A stretch of DNA of 64,000 nucleotides from contig CALNXK010000046.1 of NCBI GenBank assembly GCA_942486035.1, positions 722,501-786,500 on the forward strand, read 5' to 3'. The stretch is from Porites lobata (Eukaryota > Cnidaria > Anthozoa > Scleractinia > Poritidae). Position 1 is the stretch's first letter. Each line of letters opens with the position of its first letter. Shown one piece after another: positions 36,143 through 46,500 of this stretch. Under the pieces are notes generated by a model. The model saw only the letters and a program-made list of their open reading frames with translations, searched no databases and was not told the origin of the DNA. A program made the position numbers and the translations under genes.

Positions 36143-39000
36143 ATGAGCAACACAAAGCTGCCATATAATTTTCTTCAGGGAAATGCTAACGACATACCGA
36201 TGGCTGATGAAAAAATTGAAACATCCAAGGCCAACGAAACTGTCGTTCGACACAGTACGACCGCCGATGGATTGAACATGAAGTTTGTCTCTCTCGCCAG
36301 CCACAAAATGGTTCCATCCAAGTTTGAAGATTGCTTTACAAAAGACGGAAAGCAGGCTAAACAGTTAGCCACAGAGTATGCGGCGGAAAAGGCTTTCAGC
36401 ATCATCGCAGACGGCAGAAATAAGCGCGACACAAGCGCTCCATGGCCCACAAGAATTGTTTCCGCATTGGGTTCAGATGAGGAAGTTTATTCGGCTGGTG
36501 CTGACTGTGGTATGTTTGCGGCCATTTTCACAGCCTATTCCCATCACTATAGGCTTAGGACATCGCCAGATGATTGGTGGTTCTGTGTTATCAAGAGGGT
36601 TGCCTGTGCTATCGATCGAAACTCATCGAAAGCCTCAGTGCGCAACTTGTTTGTCGATCATGAAGGAAAGAAAACTATCGAAGTACAGGTTGGAGATCCC
36701 ACCATCTACACCGTGGATTACAACTTCCTGTTCGATGAAATAACAAAACAGTTAAAAGAAAACTTAAAAGTGCCGGAGTTTGTTGATGGAGTCACCGCAG
36801 ATTTTGGGACCACCTCTGCGGTACAGAAGATCGTCTCGCAGATTACCCTGATGTATTCTGTAAACCAATATTTCAATTTTGGAATGATTTGCGGATGTGG
36901 AATACCAGCGTTGGAGATGCTTGGCAGTGAAGAAGACTGGATGAAATTGAGTTCTAAGCTGAAAGTTTTAAGAACACTCTTAGAACCCATAGAGAACGAC
37001 CTTAACCTTTCACGGGAATGGTGGGATCTGGTTCAGAAAGTGTTCTGGAATCTGCAGGCCACTTATCGGGGAGACCCAGATGAAGATTGGTGGAGTCATA
37101 TCATGAGCTATCAACAAGCTTATTCCTCGGGTATGTACGGTACAATCAATTTATACGATTGCAGTACAAAACCACATGAAAAACTTAGACAACGCTAAGG
37201 GACCTATTAAAAAAGGAAACAAGAATTTATGCTAGCTACGAAACTGGTAATGTATCGGTCAAATCGAAGCTTCAACATGCCCCCCCCCACCCCCGGGCAT
37301 ACCTCGGGCATTTGACACCTTTGCCGTCCCGGGGAGGAGGGAATTTGATTATCAGAGTCTTCTAGGGGGTGGGGAATTTGATCCCCATGCTTTAGGGGTG
37401 GGGAATTTGAACTGCACCCTCGATTTCATGTAAAATCTTTGGCGTGGCGAGCTATCATGGGGGAAGTGGTGTTAGAGGATTTTCGTGGAAAAGATTGTGC
37501 CTTTGTGGCCAATTGTTTACGAGGAAAGGGCTTAAACAAGCTTTGTGCCGTATTTGAAGTATTTAAATTTTAAAATTTTTAATATTGGATTCAGGCTTTG
37601 AATGTATGAATGTATTTTATTGTTGCGTTTACAATGAAATACAACACCTATACCGGCGATTCAATACAACAACATAAAATAAAATAGAAAGCTCAGGTCA
37701 ACTACTTTTACCTACTGTAAGTATGTTAATTAATAAGATGAGCGATGATGCATGTCAGTGAAATGGTCATGATGTAGTAATCTCAATAGGTGGGATCTTT
37801 TTTTATACAACGCTTTGTATGTTGCATGACGAAGAAAAGCTGAGCATTCAGTGACCTTGTAGCAGCGATTTCCGCCGCTTTGCACGAGACTTTTGTTCGT
37901 AGTAAATACGCTAACCGTGTTTCTCAGTTTTTGTTATATTTATAAAGATTTTGTTCGACAACTGAAGGCGTTTCCGCCGTCCTTCTGTCATTTTTGTGCC
38001 TGTAAAATGTCCCCGGGGTGGGGGCATTTGATCACCTGAATGGACCCTAGTGTGGGGCATTTGAACGGCATCTTGGCCCGGGTAGGGGGGAATTTGAACA
38101 AAAAATTTCAAAAAAGTCAAATGCCCGGGGGGTTGCCCGGGGGGGGCATGTTGAAGCTTCGATTTGACCGATACATAAAAAGGTCTTGAGAGAATTGCAG
38201 TCCGTAGACTTACCAAACGCTGATGTGCTTATAAACGGCTTGTTTTACACAAAAAGGATTGACCATTTTCATTTTATTGTACTCTTTTTATCCACAAACA
38301 ATATATACTACTGGTTCAACTATAGCTAGGGATTAACGGGTGTTTACCAAAACATATCACAGCTCAGTAAGCTGATCACAAGCAGCAGTTCCTAGAATGT
38401 CGAAAAAGTTCTTAAATGGAAATTCATCATCATTTTGGAAAAGCATTCCCTGTGAAGAGTTCGTATATAATCACAGTCAGCGCGAGTGGGCTATCCAAAG
38501 CTCTTTTATTTGAGATTTTATGTCAGGTTTAATGAAGTCTCTTCAAGTTAAAATAAACTCTGTTTATTATGGACTGTCGCTTATGAGGACACTAACTCGA
38601 AGTCCCTGCGGTGTTCGCAAGAAAGGGAGTTGACTGTACTTCGTCTGATCTAGGGAGTACATATTCACAAAAGTAAGCAAACGAAAATAATTCACTAATT
38701 TTGTTTTGTTTCTCAGGATTTCCCACTGGCAGAAGTTTTATCAGAGGATGGATCACAGATTTCTTGGAGGAACTAGCAAATGTAAGACAACTGTGGGGGC
38801 CTGGTGACTTTACAAGTGGCTTAGTGGCCGTTCCTTTCACTATCAAACATCCCTCTGGTGTCCAGGATACCGCGGCATTAGTGGCAGGAATTCTGGGGTT
38901 CACAGTTCACAGGGTACCCAACTGTGATGAGGTGTCTGTACAACCATTCCAAGGATGGTCTCTTATGTTGTCCGACGACTCGCCTTTTTGCAAATTTTGA
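36143..39000 (+). CDS. DUF4419-domain protein, two exons
   Basis: Exon 1 is 36143-37130 and exon 2 is 38717-39000 (phase 1 junction, TCG G/GTATGT ... CTCAG/GA), giving 423 residues. Upstream TTG codons are in frame, but the first ATG is at 36143. The sequence fits the DUF4419 family (Pfam), of unknown function: APWPTRIVSAL around 99, DDWWFCVIKRVACAIDRN around 143-160, LFVDHEGKKTIEV around 169-181, VTADFGTTSAVQKIVSQITL around 217-236, CGCGIPALEMLGSEEDW around 250-266, and a C-terminal FIRGWITDFLE. Without splicing, exon 1 reads through to a stop at 37198 and loses the GWITDF segment that I regard as part of the domain. No signal peptide or membrane segment is evident, so it is probably cytosolic. 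The 1.6-kb intron is largely one inverted-repeat element (37250-38176). It lies on the same strand as SUGCT but 5.9 kb away and is convergent with USP40. Confidence 0.85.
37250..38176. mobile_element. Inverted-repeat element in the DUF4419 intron, TAA duplication
   Basis: ATGTATCGGTCAAATCGAAG and its complement at the right end continue for about 37 bp into C/G-rich homopolymers. With TGTATCGG as the end, TAA flanks both sides. Internal GGGGCATTTGA-type units repeat in both directions. It makes up most of the intron. Confidence 0.7.
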
Positions 39001-41792
39001 ACAAACCACTGACAATGGCTTTATAAATTAGTTTAGAAATAATACTTGACTGCAAGGAAAGTTAAAAATGTTTCAGTACTGTAAAATAACGCATTTAGAA
39101 TTTTTTTTTCATGCAAATGTGGGCTGGATTTTTTTAAAAAACGTAGCTAGTGAAAATTTCAGCCATTTAAGTGAAAGCCGCGCAGGCCAAAATGCAGGTT
39201 TCTTGAGCAAAAAAAGCCCCAAAATCACATTACACAGAAGTAAAAGGAAAAGAAAATAGAAAGAAAGCAAGCTAAAGCAAAGAGAAATGAAGGAGAAAAA
39301 AGTAGTAGTCGCTCTTGTTTTTTTTGTTTTTGTTTTCTGTTGTTGTTTTTGCTTTGTTGTTGTTGTTGTTGTTGTTTTTCATTGCCTATACTTTGGAGAC
39401 GGTTTTCACCACAATTAGCCAACAATGATTCGCACTCTTTTTGAGGGAAAAGTCAGACTGGTATTCCTAAAATTCGGCTTCTGGAAATCAGTAGTCATTT
39501 GACCAATCTGAGGCCAAATCACCAGATTATGTTAGTCTGAAAAGCCCGACAGGATAGGAAAAATCGAGTGATGAGAAGGAGAAGGAGGGAAAGAGGAAAA
39601 CAAAACATCAGTGTTGCACTCTTAGTGTTTATCACTGACTCAATCAGACTTCGAGTAGTTTACTTAAATTTAGTGTTCACATCTTAACAACTGCGAAAAT
39701 CTATCAATTAAGAACCTATTTAACCGTAGAGTTCCAGTAATTGCGACAATATTCGGAGAAACGCAAACGCCTCAATACACCATAAAACAGGATTTCCCCG
39801 CTATAATATTTTCTCATCCTATTCGGAGTATTTACTTTTTTAATACGCGTGCATGTCGTGCATAATTACACGAAAATCAAGGGCCTCGATTTGGGGAAAA
39901 TTACATCATTGCCGAACTTACATGCGTCATTTCAGTTATCGCCAAAAATAAACCGCATGCTCATCACGAGACTCATTTGCATACAATGAAAGTTGTCACT
40001 ATTCTCATCCCCAGTTTCCACGGTCTCCGCTAGGAACGTGTGGCCTACAAACTAGGTTCCCAAAAAAAAAAAACGCCTGCATTTTTAGAGTCTCGCTCTG
40101 CTAAAGCAAGCTCCACTAAATAGAGGCAATGCATGAAAGGTCGCTCGTAAGCGTAAAAGTTGAACCTCGCTCAACTTCTCGTTTAAGCTCAGCACTTTTT
40201 ATCTTGCCTCTGTTTTATTTACGTGATTAAAATTTACGTGTGTTAACGTGCGTAGCCAAAAACGCGTCAGTGGAAGTCAACCTTAAGACATACTGAACCA
40301 AACTTGCCCCCAGGCTTCCATCGTCCCATTTTCTAAGCCAAAGGCCTGGGAACGAGGTTGATTCAGCACGACAAGGCGAGGGTACTAAGCGCCAAGACTG
40401 ATTACCCGACAACTCTCATGTCACAAGTCGTGTATACAAGCATGTTTCACATGAACATTTATTCGCCACATACAAACTGACCAACGTTTTACAAAAAGAC
40501 TCGTATACAACGAAGACCAGTATAGGGTTCTTAGAAACTCTTCACCCACCCCTCCCTAACCCGACGTTTACATTTACTTCTCACTCAGGGCAAAATGTTG
40601 GGTTAGGGGAGGGGTAGATGGGTAGTTTCCCCGGAATCGAATATTGAACCATGTTTGACAAACAAATAAAAATTGTCAAATAATTTTGCTCGAGTGGGCC
40701 TAGAACATGTAACTATCCAAGAACTCACATGTAAAAAAGACATTTCAACATTCCACCAGCACTCACAATATGGATCGATGTATAGATTCTGGAAATTTAA
40801 GGGTGCGTTCCATTGATCGTATTCGGGAATAAGAATACGCCAAATTTGTTGCAAATCTGTTGTACCGTGCTTTTCGGGCAACTTGAACATTACAGTCATC
40901 GGGATATCTTATTTCAAGCAGATTTCCAGTTATTGCAAAGCAATGAATGCTAACATGAGTGATTTCAAGAGTTTTAACTCCATTTTTAATTCCATTTATT
41001 CTTATTTCGGAAGACGGTGAATCGAACACGCCCTCAAATGGCTAAAATTACACTCAACGTCTTTAAACTATTCCATCCTGTTTCTCAGCTAAATTACTGC
41101 TATCTGAAGTCATCCACATGTATGGTAAGTGGGACTTCTGGTCTTCTTGCTAGATTATTTTTTCTCCTGCAACCAAGAAAAAATGTTGTATCAACAGTGT
41201 TCAAACGCATCTAGCCAAAGTATGTAAGTGCCTTAGGTATACTAAGAGTGTGGCAGTATCGGAGGTTCCGAGTTTCAATCCTAGCTGTAACTGTTGTTGA
41301 GTTAAAGATTAAGTTTTGGTTAGACATTAGTGAAGCGTAAGATAAAAAATGCCGTACCTTGTGCGTTGTTGCTTGATAGAGTTAATGCGAAAAATCTATC
41401 TGCGAAGTTAACTGCGTTCATTTGCGAATCTATTCTATTCCCCTTGTTGTTTTCGTTTCAATATTTGATCGATTATTGTTAGGTTTTTTGTGCCCTCGTC
41501 TTTTCTTGTTTTGTTATGTACTAATTATTGCTTTAGCTTAGCTCCGTTTCATGTCGCTTAGACTAGGTTTTCTTGTTTGTATTTTTAGTTTGACGTGTTT
41601 GACATCAGATTAAATTGCATTGGAATCACAATTCGTGTCTGGTGTTGAAATTCAGTGCATCGATGTCCTCTTGACTTGCGACATTCCTACGCTGTTAAAC
41701 GCCTGCATTTACACTAGCTATGACCTTAAATCCTTGTTATGACTTCTTTCCTTTCAGTGTAGTTTTAAGTAGCTTTAGGCCTGGGTCAAACG
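39001..41792. other. Intergenic, no gene seen
   Basis: Between the DUF4419 stop and the nested elements near 42 kb. It contains a GTT-rich simple repeat (about 39335-39378). The terminal exon of the convergent USP40 gene could lie here, but I could not identify it. Confidence 0.4.
39335..39378. repeat. (GTT)n simple repeat
   Basis: TGTTGTTGTT tracts interrupted by TTTTGCT, about 340 bp downstream of the DUF4419 stop. Confidence 0.8.
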
Positions 41793-42035
41793 GTTGTGAC
41801 TAGAATGGATACCTCAAAATCAGGTTGGACACCTTATGTTTATTACACAACGCTACACTATATTTAGGCGAATTTACTGGGCACGAGAACTGTTAGAAAA
41901 GTGGGGAAATCAGAGTAAGAGACAGTTGTGCAAGGAAAAGAGTTGAATACAGGGTTTAGCACCGAAGTACAGTGATTAGGGTTAGGCACTGTTTTAAAAA
42001 CGGTTAGTTTTCAATGATGTAATGATCAACGTAGC

Positions 42036-42103
42036 CTGCGTAGCAGGCGCTTGGAAGTAGTGGGCGCAAGAAAGAACGGGGTCCCCTGCTACGCAGGCTA
42101 CGA
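42036..42103. mobile_element. 68-bp foldback, approximate 9-bp duplication
   Basis: TAGCCTGCGTAGCAGG and CCTGCTACGCAGGCTA are exact complements. Flanks TGATCAACG and CGATTAACG match at 7 of 9 positions. Confidence 0.55.
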
Positions 42104-42302
42104 TTAACGCCATGTAAAGTACGTTAAAATTAACCGGTCTCGGCAGTTAGCCGTTGATGGTGTAGTGGATACGGATATGTATTATACCTCAAATGACGCG
42201 GGTTCAAGTCCTACATATTATCTACTGTTTTCTTCTGTTTTCTTTCTTCTCTTATTTGCTACTTCAAGTTATAAGACTCCTATCATGTATTTTGAGTGAA
42301 GA

Positions 42303-42512
42303 TAGACTACTAGTAGTCCCCCATTTTTCCTCAGGGATAGTAGAGGGAGCGAAACGCGAGCGCGCGTGAAAATCACCCCACGTGAGAAAAGGCGACACTT
42401 TCTCTCTCCCCGCCGCGCGTCGCCTTTTCTCGCGTGGGGTGATTTTCACGCGCGCTCGCGTTTCGCGCGTTCTACTATCCCCGAGGAAAAACTGGGGACT
42501 ACTCGTAGTCTA
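42303..42512. mobile_element. 210-bp near-palindrome with 9-bp target duplication
   Basis: TAGACTAC..AGTCCCC and its complement close an almost full-length palindrome rich in CG (GAAACGCGAGCGCGCGTGAA in one arm). The identical 9-mer GAGTGAAGA flanks it (42294-42302, 42513-42521). The extended hairpin may be hard to clone or assemble. Confidence 0.75.
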
Positions 42513-43094
42513 GAGTGAAGATGACAATCTGACTTTGGGGTATCCATTCTAGTCACAACCTAGGCCAAACGTCGAACTTTTCATGAGACGAACCAAACTC
42601 TAATTTAGGTCGACCTACATTAAGTAAAGATCGTCTGTTGTGTCAGACGTCCAACTTAGGACGCGTCGAACCAATCAACTGAATCAGACCAAAAAGGTAT
42701 TATAATAATTTTCTCCCAAACAAGGTTAAATATAGATTACGATACAAATGTTTAGTTGAGTTCGTCGCATGTGAAGATCGACGTTTGTCCCGGAGACGAT
42801 CTTCAGACGTTTTATCCGTCTGAAGCAGACAGAAAGAACGCGTTGGACGATCCAAACTCATTCAGACGAACTTAACTGAGCCAGACGACATGAACGTAAC
42901 TCACTAAGTTTGACAAGATGGGCCTATCTTGCCCGCTCGGTATCGCCCACCTTGTCCGCAAAAAAAGATTCCGTTTTGGCCTTAAAAAAAATTATTTCTC
43001 AAGCAAGATTGTTCGATCGGTTACGATAGCTGAATATTGACTTCGTTTTCTTGGCCAATATCCAGCCATCTTGACTTTTCGCTTGGTAAATAGA

Positions 43095-43430
43095 GAGCTC
43101 TAGATTCTGAGACGAGTACGACTACGAGTGTACGAGATTTCTCCTGAGTAGTGCTCACGCGTGAACCAGCTTCATTTTGGCGGGAAAACGTGATAGCCGA
43201 TGTCACTCTACGGTTTGTGGCGGGAACAAGTTATCAAAATTAAGCAGTTTTATCATTTTGCTATCTGGAGAGGGCTTAACCTCCTTCAGTATAAATAACC
43301 GTACTGACGTTTTTGGTGAAAAAGAGTAAAATGAGACTTTCCGGGGTGTCTTTTTTTTGAGAACACGCACAAATACTTTAAGTTAAATCTCGTACTCATA
43401 CTCGTCCTCAAATCTAAAGCTCTCCAATAA
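43095..43430. repeat. Inverted-repeat element; relatives at 28905-29430 and 57140-57290
   Basis: GAGCTCTAGATTCTGAGACG at the left and CTCGTCCTCAAATCTAAAGC at the right form imperfect inverted ends. The body shares CATTTTGGCGGGAAAACGTG and GGAGAGGGCTTAAC with the 28.9-kb copy. Confidence 0.6.
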
Positions 43431-43574
43431 CGCATATTACATTGCACACATAAGAATCTCGTTGTATGATCGTGCTCTCCAAGATTCCCCCGTATGATAG
43501 CTACGTGGTTAGAGCATCCAAGGACACAATCACATTCATATCAATCAACCATTTATCAACAACACCACGTTTAC

Positions 43575-46500
43575 CTATGCTTCTTTTCTTCTTCTTTTTG
43601 TCGAAGACTTTCCTTTCCTTCGTCATCAGCTGGCGTACTAAAATCATCTCTGTTAACAGAATCCAACTTGCAGTCCTTGCAAATAGAAAACAAAATCACC
43701 AAGGGATCTAGAGTCCATAAGTATGTTAGACTGCAAAACAGTCGGTTTTTTTCTCAAAATCAGTAAAGAAATCGGTAAAGGGTGGCGTGAGAGTCTTACG
43801 CGCGAAGCGCGCGAGCCTCACACGCCCGCCCGTAGGGCGTGTGAGGCGAGAGAAAAAAAACTGTATTTTTAGCGTCTCTCCCCAGTCTCGCTCTCTGATT
43901 TCAGCCTCGTTCCAAACCTTTTGTTTGACTGCTCGCGCGTACTTGAATGCGCAAAAGTACGGACTGTTTTGCAGTCTATAAGTATGTCGGTACAAGGGGA
44001 ACTACTTACAATAGGTGGTAATGTTTAAGATACCACCACTTAACGTACAGCATACAACTGAAGAGATCTTCAATTATTTAGTGCCGACTGTCGAAAATAA
44101 TTACATGGACAATCATATTTTTTTGCTGTTGTTATCGCGTTGCCACGCTTTCGGATTGGCTTATATTAGAATTAAAAAGTAACTTTGAACAAGCGATTTC
44201 CTGCTCGACAAACCAGCGCTTATCCATCGAGCTAACCAAGCGACGGTTAACTCACCTAGATTGGGTACATATCGAAATGCATGATAGTAAAGGCAAGGAA
44301 ACGCGCCGTGCAGCGATTAGGCAATTTCTAAGCCAATAGGCTATGTAGGCCATTTCCGAGCACCCCCAAGCCTCTGTTTCAAGGAGAGGCAAAGTGCAAT
44401 GCCATTGATATGAAGATGATTTTATATTCTCATGTAAACAAAACTCATTTTGCACTTAGCCTCGTTTTCAAAGCAAGAGTTTTTGGAATTCGGAAATAAC
44501 CTATTAGAAAAAACGCAAAAACAAAGGCGATAAAAGTTTTCTCGCTCAGGGCGGATGTCACATGCTGTTCTTTTGGGATCCAAACCATCATTTTATTGCT
44601 CCTGTTGTTGTGATTGGACAGTTGACTGCAAACCGCTGTACAACAACCATTGAAGAGACTGAGCACTTTCCAGTAGCTGAGAAGAAGACATTTATCGGAA
44701 TTGAGTGGTTAAGCGCCCGGAGAAGCCAAACTTAGTGGGAGAAGTTTAAGATTTATTACCTTAACACCAATGATATCGCCATCTTGAAGGTAAAAGGGCG
44801 ATCGTCGTAAATTGATTTTATTTTTGGCACCTTTCTGTTTCCCCTGCTGTAAAATATGAAAATACAAAAGGAGAAAGAGATAAACCCTATTATTTGACCT
44901 AAGAGCTGAAGAAAATTAACCAAAAAGCTGCGGCACACACGGCCGTGATAGAAACGCACTTTAAAGGGCGCTGAATTCGCATTGTAACACTTAACGTTCA
45001 TGCTAAGGTATAAACACTGAATACAGCACTTTCATTGTTCAAGAAGGGCTAGGGGGACTACTCGTGGCAATAAGCTATAAGTATGTGACCAGATGCCTAG
45101 GCCAGCTAATTCAACAACACTACTACTACTTTAACAACGGTGTTGGTCATTGCTTCGAATGATTAAGTTAAATTTTGAAAAGTTTTAAGTCCTAAAGTAA
45201 CGCACAGAGGCTAAGAGTAGTGACCTTTGCACTGGTCATAAATAATGCCAGCACACACTACATGACATCACGGTTAGCACATCGACTATATTAAATTTGG
45301 AGAACTAGGCAAAGAAAGCTAAAGGTCATAACTCACATACCTGACCTGGTCTGTCCATAATAACTAACCAATCATATTTGGCGGGGAAATATTTTGCTAT
45401 GTTCAGTTGATCAAGAGGTATGTCGCTGATTTTGCTCACAAAATGGCGTAACAAAGTGGGCGTGACAGCCTCTGTGGGATCAAATATCACCTGGAAGAAC
45501 AAGGTTGCATGAGAGGTAAGTTGAACTCTTGTAGTTATCTATCCTTCGTGGTGAGAGGTAAGAGAGTGCGAAACTGCCTTTGGGCAACTATGCGAGCGGA
45601 AAACGCGACCTTATTACAATGTATTGCAACTTGGTTTACAAAGAGATATTCTTCAACATCAACAAATTCTTAAAAATCACGCACCGCAAAGCTTTCGGAA
45701 ACCATCTACATCCCTTTATCAGTGACGTTTGCTGTTATTCGCGGCCTCATTTTGATCAGGCTGAAAATTGTTCCATGACTTGGGGAAGGTGATAGCCCTG
45801 ATCACGGCCTCGCATATCTTGCGTGAAAGCAGGTGTTTTTCAGTCCTAGCCAATAAACGGTTTAATCCCTTACTGTTTTAGAAGAAAGCTTGTTAAAGAT
45901 TATGTTATTCATGGCTTTTACGCCAGGTGATCTTAAGACATACATTCCAGTATAAATAAAGAACGTCTTTTGCTATAGGTCAGATGTGTGTTCACACCAC
46001 ACTGGTCACGAATTGCCTATGAACTTTAAGATACAAAACTGAAGACTTGGCGGCAATCTTGGGACAACATTATGAAGAGGTTTGACCATTTATGACCACG
46101 GAAATGTTGCTTTTGAAATTTTTAATTCTCCTACCACCTCCACCTCCCCCCCGCCACACACACAATGACACATACACACCAAATTTCACTTGGCATTTTA
46201 GGAAACGTTATTAAAAGCCAGAAAACGTGTCCACAAATCATCAGGACTTTTAATATGAGCTAATTTGGGTAAGAGGACCTCGGTAATTTTAAGTACCTTC
46301 CTAAAACGAAAGGTATGTCAGGCCAGCAAATATTTTTTTCTTTTTAGAAAGGACTCGTCCGATGACGTCACCATTTATCAAACCGGGGCAGTTGGAAGAA
46401 GATTATCAAATCAAAACGTTTTTTGAAAATAAAAGATTCCCAAGTTTTTCAGCAAACCGACCAATAAAATTCAAGGTTCAACTATGCAACCGTTGAAAAC

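Larger units (their letters stand above)
41793..42559. mobile_element. Inverted-repeat element containing two nested foldbacks
   Basis: GTTGTGACTAGAATGGATAC at the left and its exact complement at the right bound 767 bp. Two foldbacks are inserted inside (42036-42103 and 42303-42512). Between them, 42150-42215 has tRNA-like A and B box motifs (GTGTAGTGGAT, GGGTTCAAGTCC) without good stems. Confidence 0.6.

Noticed and set aside
42140..42215. tRNA-like sequence with A and B box motifs
   Set aside because: The acceptor and T stems do not pair, and it is inside a transposon; it could be a SINE scrap but not a tRNA gene.
43490..43530. Second tRNA-like A box (AGCTACGTGGTTAGAGCATCC)
   Set aside because: No B box or tRNA fold follows, so it is too little to call.
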